Shown: piece by piece, positions 6,652 to 14,311 of the stretch
Position numbering within the stretch: position 1 is the stretch's first letter
Layout: every line of letters starts with the position of its first letter
Origin: Candidatus Saccharimonadota bacterium
Lineage (GTDB): Bacteria > Patescibacteriota > Saccharimonadia > Saccharimonadales > Saccharimonadaceae
NCBI GenBank assembly: GCA_017431745.1
Contig: JAFRKK010000003.1
Coordinates: 67,927 to 131,926, forward strand
DNA: 64,000 nucleotides
Direction of reading: 5' to 3'
The notes under the pieces: model-generated
The model's input: only the letters and a program-made list of their open reading frames with translations
The model's database searches: none
What the model was told of the DNA's origin: nothing
Translations under genes and position numbers: made by a program

Positions 6652-8397
6652 ATGAAAAGCATGAAGAAGTGCGTAGTCACTAAAGAAAAAATAAGCAAAA
6701 GCATTAAGCTGGATAAACGACGAAGCAATAGGCGACGTTCCAGCGCCGGTATGTTTTACACTTCTTCTGCCGGCGCTGTGACCTCGCTTATTTGTTTTGG
6801 CAATCAGAAAATGCTATCCAGGACACGGGTCGCTCCGGCCCGTCGTCACGGGCGGAGCGCCCTAATTCTCGGTCGTAACCTCCGAAATGTCCTGTATAGC
6901 ATTTTCCTGATTACCTTACCAGTACTCTTTGTTCATCAGGCTCACGCCACCGCCAGCACTCTCACCATCAGCGTCACAGACAGCGTAGCACTTAATATCA
7001 CTTCTATTAACAGTACTGGTACCTTTGCTACTTCAGACACATCAACCAACAATATTAGCATTAAAACCACTAATGGTACTGGCTATACACTAGGCATTAA
7101 AGCTTCAACTGAAGGCAGCAATGCCCTAAATGGAGCAAATAGTACTAGCATCCCCTCCCACACAGTATCAGCCGGTATCAGTGAAGCTACTTATAGTACA
7201 GATTCTACTTACAATAACACTTGGGGCTATAGACCAAGTAAACTAAACTCCACAGCAAACTCTAACTATCTCCCAGGCCCTACTAGTGCCAGTACAGCTA
7301 TCACTCTAGATAAAACTACTTCAGCTAACCCTACTTCTGCCAACAACTATAACCTAGCTATTGGCGTAAGAGTTGATGGTAATACTGCTGCAGGAGCTTA
7401 CTCTAATACCTTTATCATAACCGTAGTAGCTAACCCATCAATCTATTCCATCACCTACAACAAGAACACTACAGACACAGTATCTAACATGCCAACTAAC
7501 GTAGTAAACCAAGAAACATCTAGTGAAACAGTCACCCTAGCAAATAATACTCCAACTAGAACTGGCTACACTTTCCAAGACTGGTGTACAGTACAAGTAG
7601 CAGACGGAGCAACCTGTACTGGTACAGCCTACTCACCTGGAAGTACCTGGACCATAGATCAGACAGCTTCAACCAACTCCTTAACTCTTTATGCTAGGTG
7701 GAAAGCTTCAACTAACAAATATTGTACTAACTGGTCTACTTGTATGCAAAACACTACTAGTACAAAACCAGCTTGTGGTTCTACTATGACTGATGGTCGT
7801 GACGGCGCTACTTACACCACCGCCACCATAGGCAGTAAATGCTGGATGACTCAGAACCTTCGCTTCACCGGTGATGAGCTCAAAATAGATGAAACTAATA
7901 TTGATGAAGATAAGAATTTAACATGGGATGATCTAACTAATGGCTCCATCGAAGGTACGCCATGCTGGGGATACGGAAGTGTTTTTGTCACAAGCAATAT
8001 TAGAGGAGATGGTTATACCAAGCCATGCAAACACGACTCTAACGATACCTCTACTGGGGTTTGGTATAACTACGCAGGCGCAACGGCAGCCACCATAACT
8101 GGAATTAGCAATTCTGCTACTGCTAATTATAGCATTTGCCCAAAAGGCTGGCGTCTACCCACTGATAACGAGCAGAGTAGTATTCAAAGTCAAACTACCA
8201 CCTATTCTCCTATTTACGGCGGATATTACACTAACGGTAACCTTAATGAAGCTTCTACACGCGGACTGTGGTGGTCTTCCACTGCATATAGTAGTTTCGT
8301 CCGTAATCGCCTCTATTATGCCGAAGGTTCTTTAGTAACTTATTTTGGCGCTGCGCGCTATGAAGGGCTCTATGTCCGCTGCGTTAGGGATTCTTAG
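6652..8397 (+). CDS. Secreted FISUMP-domain surface protein 1
   Basis: 581 residues. An unusually long Lys/Arg-rich N-terminus (1-60) precedes the signal-peptide core (about 82-97, VLYSIFLITLPVLFV) and a likely AHA-TA cleavage site near 103. A Ser/Thr/Asn-rich stalk follows, then an InlB/Listeria-Bacteroides type repeat (about 266-350, ending LTLYARW), then a Fibrobacter-succinogenes-major-paralogous-type domain (about 370-581) with GSKCWMTQNLR, CPKGWRLPT, WWSSTAY and a final LYVRCVRD. Ligand unknown; such domains are extracellular. A palindromic element (6802-6912) runs into the signal peptide. Coding strand is C-rich, unlike the G-rich neighbours. Confidence 0.85.
   Translation: MKSMKKCVVTKEKISKSIKLDKRRSNRRRSSAGMFYTSSAGAVTSLICFGNQKMLSRTRVAPARRHGRSALILGRNLRNVLYSIFLITLPVLFVHQAHATASTLTISVTDSVALNITSINSTGTFATSDTSTNNISIKTTNGTGYTLGIKASTEGSNALNGANSTSIPSHTVSAGISEATYSTDSTYNNTWGYRPSKLNSTANSNYLPGPTSASTAITLDKTTSANPTSANNYNLAIGVRVDGNTAAGAYSNTFIITVVANPSIYSITYNKNTTDTVSNMPTNVVNQETSSETVTLANNTPTRTGYTFQDWCTVQVADGATCTGTAYSPGSTWTIDQTASTNSLTLYARWKASTNKYCTNWSTCMQNTTSTKPACGSTMTDGRDGATYTTATIGSKCWMTQNLRFTGDELKIDETNIDEDKNLTWDDLTNGSIEGTPCWGYGSVFVTSNIRGDGYTKPCKHDSNDTSTGVWYNYAGATAATITGISNSATANYSICPKGWRLPTDNEQSSIQSQTTTYSPIYGGYYTNGNLNEASTRGLWWSSTAYSSFVRNRLYYAEGSLVTYFGAARYEGLYVRCVRDS
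6802..6912 (+). repeat. In-frame palindromic element at the signal peptide of FISUMP 1
   Basis: Left arm 6802-6825 (AATCAGAAAATGCTATCCAG...) is complementary to right arm 6888-6912 (...TATAGCATTTTCCTGATT). The core holds GGACACGGGTCGC, an inner hairpin around CCCGTCGTCACGGG, and CTCGGTCGTAACCTCCGAA. It encodes residues about 51-87; the right arm encodes the first half of the hydrophobic core of the signal peptide. Core nearly identical to the second pheT copy in inverted orientation. Confidence 0.88.
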
Positions 8398-8417
8398 GCT
8401 CGCCGCTTGCTCTCCGT

Positions 8418-8444
8418 CCTAGCAACCGTAACTCCTAGCAACCG
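8418..8444 (+). repeat. Tandem CCTAGCAACCG motif downstream of FISUMP 1
   Basis: Two copies of CCTAGCAACCG (8418-8428 and 8434-8444) lie between the stop of the FISUMP gene and the promoter of the next gene. The same motif follows FISUMP gene 2 (28960-28970, with degenerate copies on either side). Role unknown. Confidence 0.6.
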
Positions 8445-8480
8445 CGATGAGTGGTAGTCGGAATGTGATATAATGGAATT

Positions 8481-10349
8481 ATGAAGATAAATAGGTTAGT
8501 ATTCTATTATATCATACTTATGCTAATTTGTCCAGTGTTGATAGGGGTGGGGCAGGTGAAAGCGGGAGTGAACGACTTTTACTTTAGTGATTTTATGGGG
8601 GATTATTATTTGAGTAAGGATGAAGAGGGGATATCGCATTTGAAAGTAAAAGAGGAGGTGATGGCGGTATTTCCGGACTTTAACCAAAATAAAGGGATTT
8701 GTCGGCAGATTCCGTTTACGAATCAGAATGGCAAGAATGTGACTTTGCCGAGACTCACGAAGGACGATATTAAAGTAACGCGGAATGGTAATCCGGAGCC
8801 GATCTACAGTATTGAGCGGGAGAATAATTATTACAATGTGTGTACGGGTACGGAGGAATATGTGCTGGGCGAGCAAGTTTATACTTTTGAGTATGAGTAT
8901 AGCAAGGTGGTGACGGATTTTGGGGACTATCAGGAACTGTACTGGGATACGAACGGAAATGGGGCGTCGCAGCGATTTGATAAGGTGACGGCTAGGGTGC
9001 ATTTTGAAGATGAAGCGATTTGGACGGGTGAGGCATGGTGCTATGTGGGTAAATATGGTGAAAGCGGGCAAAATAGATGTAAAGTATCCAAAACGGCAGA
9101 TGGGGCAACATTTGAGGCGGAGAACCTGAAGCCATACGAAAACTTGACGTTTGATGTAGAAATAGTGCCGAATACGTTTAAAATACCAGGACCAGTGAAG
9201 AATTATACTTATGTATGGTTGACGGTGGGGGCTGGAGTATTGTGCCTACTGGCGATTGGTTGGGAAGTGAAAAAGCTTATAAAAACGCGAGATAAAGCAA
9301 GGCACTATAAAGGATTCTTTGTAAAGCCGGAATATCAGGCGCACGGTGAGTATAGTTTGCCGGAGATGGCGGAGGTTTATCTTGGCAAAAAGAAGGATAT
9401 TAAGGTGGCGATGCTGCTAGAGCTCGTTGTGAAAAAGAAAATTGAGTTTAAAAAGGCAGATAAGCATAAATGGAAGATTGTGGTGAAAAGTTTAGATGGT
9501 TTGGATAGTGAGTATTTGGATCTCCTTACGATTTTGAATGGTGGAGAACGCCCGAAGCAAGGCGAAGAGATTGAACTGAGACGACGGACGGCTACTACTA
9601 AACTACTAACGGTACGTAAAACGATGGAAAATAAAATTGTGAAGGATTTGGAAAACGATAAATTGGTAGAAAGTAAATATAATTTTGGGAGTAGTGGAGC
9701 GCGGGGGCTAGTAAACGTGATAGCGATGGGCATTATTGTTGTGCCGGTGGTGGTAGCGTTGGGGATAATGCTGATGGGAGTTCTAGATGGGATGCTAGGG
9801 TTAGATAATGCATATGGACAAGAGCTGGTGTTTTATCCGTATTTTTATCAGACGGTTTTTGTGATGATACTGGTGACGGTGCCGGTGGTGGTGGCGTTGT
9901 CTGATGTGGCGCAAAAGTATGAAAAGCATACCTTGAAAGGGCTAGAAGCTTCACGCTATATGGATGGATTGAGGCTGTATATTGAGATGGCGGAAGCGGA
10001 ACGGATGAAAATGTTGCAAAGTGTAAAAGGGGCGGATACTTCGCCAGAAGGAGTGGTGAAGTTGTATGAAAAATTGCTTCCGTATGCGGCGGTGTTTGGG
10101 TTGGAAGAAAGCTGGATGAAAGAAATGAAAGAATTTTGCGAGGTAGAGGAAATTGAGATGCCGGATTATCTGATGCAGGGGTTGATAGTGTCAGATATGA
10201 TGCGGGCAGTGAATACGGCTTCGGCTTATGCGACTACGGCAACGACGATGTCTAGTTCAGGGGGCGGGTCATCTTCAGGGTTTTCTGGTGGGGGTGGCGG
10301 TGGATTTTCCGGTGGAGGGGGCGGAGGCGGCGGATTCGGGGGTAGATAG
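8481..10349 (+). CDS. DUF2207-type membrane protein with Gly-rich tail
   Basis: 622 residues. Signal peptide or membrane anchor 1-28; extracellular beta-rich DUF2207-type region (about 30-235) with VITP-like vertebrate-free motif EEVMAVFPDF; membrane segment about 243-264; cytoplasmic region; two more membrane segments (about 410-438 and 452-476); a final helical region; and a C-terminal Ser/Gly tail (about 590-622) of GGGG runs. YciQ/DUF2207 proteins are widespread with no settled function. A -10 TATAAT at 8469-8474 (preceded by TGTGA) ends 6 nt before the ATG with no ribosome site: probably leaderless. Confidence 0.82.
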   Translation: MKINRLVFYYIILMLICPVLIGVGQVKAGVNDFYFSDFMGDYYLSKDEEGISHLKVKEEVMAVFPDFNQNKGICRQIPFTNQNGKNVTLPRLTKDDIKVTRNGNPEPIYSIERENNYYNVCTGTEEYVLGEQVYTFEYEYSKVVTDFGDYQELYWDTNGNGASQRFDKVTARVHFEDEAIWTGEAWCYVGKYGESGQNRCKVSKTADGATFEAENLKPYENLTFDVEIVPNTFKIPGPVKNYTYVWLTVGAGVLCLLAIGWEVKKLIKTRDKARHYKGFFVKPEYQAHGEYSLPEMAEVYLGKKKDIKVAMLLELVVKKKIEFKKADKHKWKIVVKSLDGLDSEYLDLLTILNGGERPKQGEEIELRRRTATTKLLTVRKTMENKIVKDLENDKLVESKYNFGSSGARGLVNVIAMGIIVVPVVVALGIMLMGVLDGMLGLDNAYGQELVFYPYFYQTVFVMILVTVPVVVALSDVAQKYEKHTLKGLEASRYMDGLRLYIEMAEAERMKMLQSVKGADTSPEGVVKLYEKLLPYAAVFGLEESWMKEMKEFCEVEEIEMPDYLMQGLIVSDMMRAVNTASAYATTATTMSSSGGGSSSGFSGGGGGGFSGGGGGGGGFGGR

Positions 10350-10351
10350 AC

Positions 10352-10449
10352 TTTGGACTTTTCTTTGGGAAAGAAAAGTCCAGCAAAAGAAACCAGTAAG
10401 AAAATTAACTTGGAAGTGAATTCCAAGTTAATTTTTGAATATAGCATTT
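10352..10449 (+). terminator. Double-hairpin terminator array (copy 1)
   Basis: First hairpin: GGACTTTTCTTT / AAAGAAAAGTCC (about 10353-10382), followed by AGCAAAAGAAA. Second: AAAATTAACTTGGA / TTCCAAGTTAATTTT around AGTGAA (10411-10440), ending in T5. The same two-hairpin order with similar loops occurs at 22150-22240 and the second hairpin again at 23426-23463. Likely intrinsic termination; the next promoter (TGTTATAAT, TATAAT 10479-10484) follows at once. Confidence 0.8.
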
Positions 10450-10526
10450 TATTTATTCCATAAATAAAATGTTTATGTTATAATTAAAACATAAGTGAAA
10501 TCATTTATTAATTTTAATGAAGGAAA

Positions 10527-11585
10527 ATGAAAATGGATCCAGCAAATAATCCAACACCAACACCAAATCCGGAGCCGACGCCGGCACCGGAACCACCGGT
10601 TGCTCCAGCAGAACCGGCACCAGCAGAGTCAACTCCGGCTTCGGCAGAACCGGCACCTGTGCCAGAACCGGCGCCAGCTGCTCCGGCAGAACCGGCTGCA
10701 CCAAATCCAACACCAGTAAACCCGGTGGTGAATCCTGGTGCGAATCCAGAACCAGTTAATCCAGTGTTTCAACCGGGTAGCCAAGGTAGTTTTTCAGCGA
10801 CGGATCCAATTATGCAACCAGAAGCGCCAAAGGCACCAGACCCAGTAGAGGAAGAATTGAAAGCGCCAATGGAACCAGCAGGCCCAGCGCCAGGTTCGAT
10901 TGGCTCAGCAATGTCAGGCCCGACTGGGGCGCCGGCAGAAGCTCCAGCAGAGAATCCGTTTGCGGCCGCTTCACAGACCCAAACACCAAATGTATCGTTT
11001 ACAGATCCAGCTACTCAGCCTGAAGCTGCCCCAATGGGCGCAGCAAAACCGGCTGGTAAAAACAAGAAAACAACTTTGATTGCTTTGATCGCGGTAGCGG
11101 CGGTAGTTGTGGTGGTGCTGGTTGTGATTTTGGTGATGTCTTTGATGCCACAGGGCGGTAATTCTTCAAATCAAGCAAGTAACACTTCTGATAATTCTTC
11201 GGTAGAACCAGAAGACGAGCCGGAAGAGGACGAAGAAGCGACGGTGACGGGCGCTGATTCTTTGAGTTGCACTCGCAATATGACTCAGGAGGAGCTAGTG
11301 AACGTCAACGATGCGGTGTCGGGTGCGATTAACATTAGTGCAGAATTTGACAACGGCACGATGACTAGTATCTCGAGAGTAGATTCGGTAGTGTTTAGCG
11401 ATGAGGATGCAACTGCGACGGAACCAGTAGAAAATGAAGTTCACGAAGCGAAAGCAGCAGATTTGGATGCAACCAGCGCGTTGGTTTATTTCTTGAAAGC
11501 TGGTGCAGACGGTGTGATTGACCTGGAATTTGATGCAGTGCAGGCGAACTACGAAGACCTTGATTTCACCTGTGAAGTATTGTAA
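10527..11585 (+). CDS. Pro/Ala-rich single-pass membrane protein, unknown
   Basis: 352 residues. Residues 1-180 are low-complexity Pro/Ala/Glu (PAPEP, PAEPAP repeats), presumably cytoplasmic and disordered; about 182-206 is one membrane segment (LIALIAVAAVVVVVLVVILV); a Ser/Asn/Glu-rich linker leads to a C-terminal extracellular region of about 110 residues with two Cys (one in LSCTRNMTQEEL, one in FTCEVL) that may form a disulfide. No known family recognised. Similar tail domains with a paired Cys are common in Patescibacteria membrane proteins (general impression). A second Met two codons in is an alternative start. Confidence 0.7.
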   Translation: MKMDPANNPTPTPNPEPTPAPEPPVAPAEPAPAESTPASAEPAPVPEPAPAAPAEPAAPNPTPVNPVVNPGANPEPVNPVFQPGSQGSFSATDPIMQPEAPKAPDPVEEELKAPMEPAGPAPGSIGSAMSGPTGAPAEAPAENPFAAASQTQTPNVSFTDPATQPEAAPMGAAKPAGKNKKTTLIALIAVAAVVVVVLVVILVMSLMPQGGNSSNQASNTSDNSSVEPEDEPEEDEEATVTGADSLSCTRNMTQEELVNVNDAVSGAINISAEFDNGTMTSISRVDSVVFSDEDATATEPVENEVHEAKAADLDATSALVYFLKAGADGVIDLEFDAVQANYEDLDFTCEVL

Positions 11586-11594
11586 AATATTTGC

Positions 11595-13013
11595 ATGACG
11601 AAAAAGTATATTACGACGGCGATACCGTATATGAACGGTAATCCACATATTGGGCACGCAATGGATTATTGTTTGGCTGATGTGTGTGCTAGGTATTTGG
11701 CTTTGTCGGGTAATGAAGTGAGGTTTCAGGCTGGAACTGACGAACATGGTAGTAAAATCGCGCAAAAGGCGGATGAATTAGATGTTGAAGTGCAGACTTT
11801 TGTAGATGAAAAAGCCGAAACCTTTAAAGAATTTATTGCGAAATTAGGTGTGTCGTATACGGATTTTGTGCGGACGACGGATGAGTGGCATGAGCGACGA
11901 GTACAAGAAATTTGGCGAAAACTTGCTGATCATATTTATTTAGCAAAGTACGAAGGTTGGTATTGTACGGGTTGTGAAAGATTTATTACGGATAAAGAAT
12001 ATGAGGAAAACGGCGGAGTTTGCCCGGACCATTTAAAATCCTACGAGAAATTAGAAGAAGAAAATTATTACTTAAGACTTTCTGATTTTAAAGGACGACT
12101 AAAGAAGGCGATTGAAACGGACGAGATGTTAATCTTGCCGGACTTTCGGAAGAAGGAAATTTTGAAACTACTCGAAGAGTCGCCGGATATGTCAATTTCT
12201 AGACCGGTAACGCAATTAAAATGGGGAGTACCGGTGCCGGATGACCCTACGCAAGTGATGTATGTGTGGGTGGACGCGTTGTCTAATTATATTACAGTGC
12301 TGGGCTACCCGGAAGAAGATATTTCTGGTTGGTGGCCAGCTGCGGCACAGTTTGTAGGAAAAGACATTTTGAGATTTCATGCGATTATTTGGCCAGCGAT
12401 GCTGCTAGGATTAGGGTTACCGTTGCCGCGAGTTTTGGTTTCGCACGGAATGGTGTTAGCGGATGGACAGAAGATGAGTAAGTCAATTGGCAATGTAGTA
12501 GACCCGAATGAAGTGATTGACAAACACGGAATCGACGCTTTTAGATATTTCTTCTTGCGCCATATTGATACGTTTGCGGATTCAGATTTTACATGGGAAA
12601 AATTTGAGAATGCGTATAACAATGAGCTGGCGAATGATTTGGGGAATTTGGTGCAGCGACTCGCAACATTGGCAAGTAAAAATGGCATTAAATTAGAAAA
12701 TGAAACAAATGTGTCAAAACTTTCTCTGGAATATCAAGAATTAATGGACAAGTTCGAATTTGCGAAAGCTTTTGATTTGACATGGGAAAAAGTGCAGGGA
12801 CTGAATAAACGAATTGACGAGGAAAAACCGTGGGAGTTAGCGAAAAATGGTGAAAAGGAAAAGTTAGGAGAATGTTTAACTACGTTGATTGTGGATTTAT
12901 TGCAAGCGAATACGGAGCTTTCACCGTTTTTGCCAGAAGCAAGTAAAAAAATTGCTGCGATATTTGCGGGTGAAATTCAACCACCAACTACACCATTGTT
13001 CCCGAAGAATTAA
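11595..13013 (+). CDS. metG: Methionyl-tRNA synthetase
   Basis: 472 residues, a short form lacking the C-terminal dimerisation/tRNA-binding extension. It charges tRNA-Met. Class I signatures PHIGHA (HIGH, 18-21) and KMSKS (293-297) are intact; a CTGC...CPDH knuckle in the connective peptide suggests one zinc site. It starts 9 nt after the previous stop; a TAAAAT -10 (11583-11588), overlapping that stop codon, ends 6 nt before the ATG, so a leaderless transcript is likely. A terminator follows. Confidence 0.95.
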   Translation: MTKKYITTAIPYMNGNPHIGHAMDYCLADVCARYLALSGNEVRFQAGTDEHGSKIAQKADELDVEVQTFVDEKAETFKEFIAKLGVSYTDFVRTTDEWHERRVQEIWRKLADHIYLAKYEGWYCTGCERFITDKEYEENGGVCPDHLKSYEKLEEENYYLRLSDFKGRLKKAIETDEMLILPDFRKKEILKLLEESPDMSISRPVTQLKWGVPVPDDPTQVMYVWVDALSNYITVLGYPEEDISGWWPAAAQFVGKDILRFHAIIWPAMLLGLGLPLPRVLVSHGMVLADGQKMSKSIGNVVDPNEVIDKHGIDAFRYFFLRHIDTFADSDFTWEKFENAYNNELANDLGNLVQRLATLASKNGIKLENETNVSKLSLEYQELMDKFEFAKAFDLTWEKVQGLNKRIDEEKPWELAKNGEKEKLGECLTTLIVDLLQANTELSPFLPEASKKIAAIFAGEIQPPTTPLFPKN

Positions 13014-13016
13014 AAA

Positions 13017-13045
13017 ATAACCCCTCTTTAACGAGGGGTTATTTT
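13017..13045. terminator. Bidirectional intrinsic terminator
   Basis: AATAACCCCTC / GAGGGGTTATT with a 6-nt loop, A-run before and T-run after, between convergent metG and the aquaporin gene. Confidence 0.88.
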
Positions 13046-13055
13046 AAGTCGCAGT

Positions 13056-13958
13056 TTATTTGATTGGGTCTTCGAGTGAAACTCGCCCGAGGAAATCAGA
13101 TAGGTAGAATCCGATTACACCACCAATCATCGGGATAAGAGCGAAGCACGAAAGGGCTTGGCAAATACCACCGAGAATTTCACCAAATGATTCGCCAGCG
13201 GTTGGGAAGATTTGAAGCATCAAAGCAACGGCTGGGTTCATGATGAAGTTGCTGTTGAGCCCTAGGAAGGCTGCAGAAGCAACATAACCGACGAGAACAG
13301 CGAGAATAATACCACCAGCTACAACAGCTGCGAAGGTAAATACGCTGCGACGGTATTTGATAGCGCGAGCATAGAAGAACGCAATAATTGCAGCGCCTAG
13401 AAGTTCGACCATCGCGAAGATCCAGAACTGATTCTCACCGATAGCGGTGATAGCTGGCATGTCGTAGGCAGATTCGCCACCAGCAAGGTGGAACCCGTTA
13501 AAGATGAGCCAACCGAGCCAGGCACCGAGAATCTCAGCGATGATGTACATAACACCACGAATTACTGACATGCGGCGGGTAGCCATCATACCAACGACAA
13601 TGATTGGGTTGAGGCAGGCGCCTGAGAAGGCATAAACTGCAATCAACACAGCGATGACAGCAAAGCCGTAAGTAGCGATGCTGGCGATACCCATCAATGA
13701 AACTGAAAGAAGTAACAATGCGATGAGCATGGTGCCGAGGATTTCCCCAAGCAATGCGCCGTAGAATTTATGTTTGATAAAGATAGTAAGGATGCTTTCT
13801 TTTTCTTCGTATTTGCGTGCGAAGAAACCGACGAAGCAAGCCTTTTCGGTTTTAGGAGCTGCGGTTTCGGTCTTAACGACTGGCTTTGCGGCAGCTTTTG
13901 ATTTGGTCGATTTGGCCTTGTCAGACTTGGTCGACTTATTCGACTTTTTGGTCGCCAT
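13056..13958 (-). CDS. MIP-family channel (aquaporin-like)
   Basis: 300 residues. An N-terminal Lys/Ser/Ala-rich tail (1-45) precedes six hydrophobic segments. The two half-helix signatures of the major intrinsic protein family are present as SGACLNPIIV (NPI in place of the first NPA) and NFIMNPAVAL (intact NPA). The family conducts water or small solutes such as glycerol. The first-loop change is tolerated in some members and may alter selectivity. AGGAGG lies before the ATG; promoter TGATATAAT is read from the complement of 13988-13993. Substrate unknown. Confidence 0.82.
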   Translation of the reverse strand: MATKKSNKSTKSDKAKSTKSKAAAKPVVKTETAAPKTEKACFVGFFARKYEEKESILTIFIKHKFYGALLGEILGTMLIALLLLSVSLMGIASIATYGFAVIAVLIAVYAFSGACLNPIIVVGMMATRRMSVIRGVMYIIAEILGAWLGWLIFNGFHLAGGESAYDMPAITAIGENQFWIFAMVELLGAAIIAFFYARAIKYRRSVFTFAAVVAGGIILAVLVGYVASAAFLGLNSNFIMNPAVALMLQIFPTAGESFGEILGGICQALSCFALIPMIGGVIGFYLSDFLGRVSLEDPIK

Positions 13959-13987
13959 TTATTCCTCCTTTAAATAATATTTATATT

Positions 13988-14014
13988 ATTATATCACAAA
14001 AATCGTGTTATAAT
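13988..14014. promoter_or_regulatory. Divergent -10 boxes between aquaporin and small membrane protein genes
   Basis: Complement of 13988-13993 is TATAAT with upstream TGTGA, for the aquaporin gene; TATAAT at 14009-14014 with upstream TGT serves the gene at 14050. The two -35 regions overlap the opposite transcription unit, so the promoters probably compete. Confidence 0.75.
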
Positions 14015-14049
14015 AAAAAAGTTATCAAAATAATTTATTTAGGAAAAGT

Positions 14050-14289
14050 ATGGGAGTAATTGTAAACAAAAAAGAAGAGCAAGACGAGTTAACTAGGAGG
14101 ATTAATGCTGACTTGCGTGCGAAGGCAACAGATACGGCAGAAATCGAAAAGGATGGGTCAGATGTGGATTTAGCGGAAGACGCAGAGTATTTGAAGGACT
14201 TAAAAAAGACAGGGCGATTTAGTTGGATTTGGATTGTGCTGGTGGTACTAGCGGTAATATCGCTAGTGGTGATTTTTGGCGGATTTTAA
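14050..14289 (+). CDS. Small C-terminal-anchored protein, unknown
   Basis: 79 residues: a charged helical region (1-55) and one C-terminal membrane segment (about 57-77, WIWIVLVVLAVISLVVIF) ending in GGF. This tail-anchored topology puts most of the protein in the cytoplasm. AGGAAAA precedes the ATG. It sits 22 nt before the large membrane protein gene, which has its own -10 box. Confidence 0.68.
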   Translation: MGVIVNKKEEQDELTRRINADLRAKATDTAEIEKDGSDVDLAEDAEYLKDLKKTGRFSWIWIVLVVLAVISLVVIFGGF

Positions 14290-14311
14290 ATATAAGTGAT
14301 ATAATAATTGT

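Noticed and set aside
10226-10447. Pro-rich minus-strand frame at the DUF2207 end
   Set aside because: Complement of the GGN run of the Gly-rich tail; no independent evidence.
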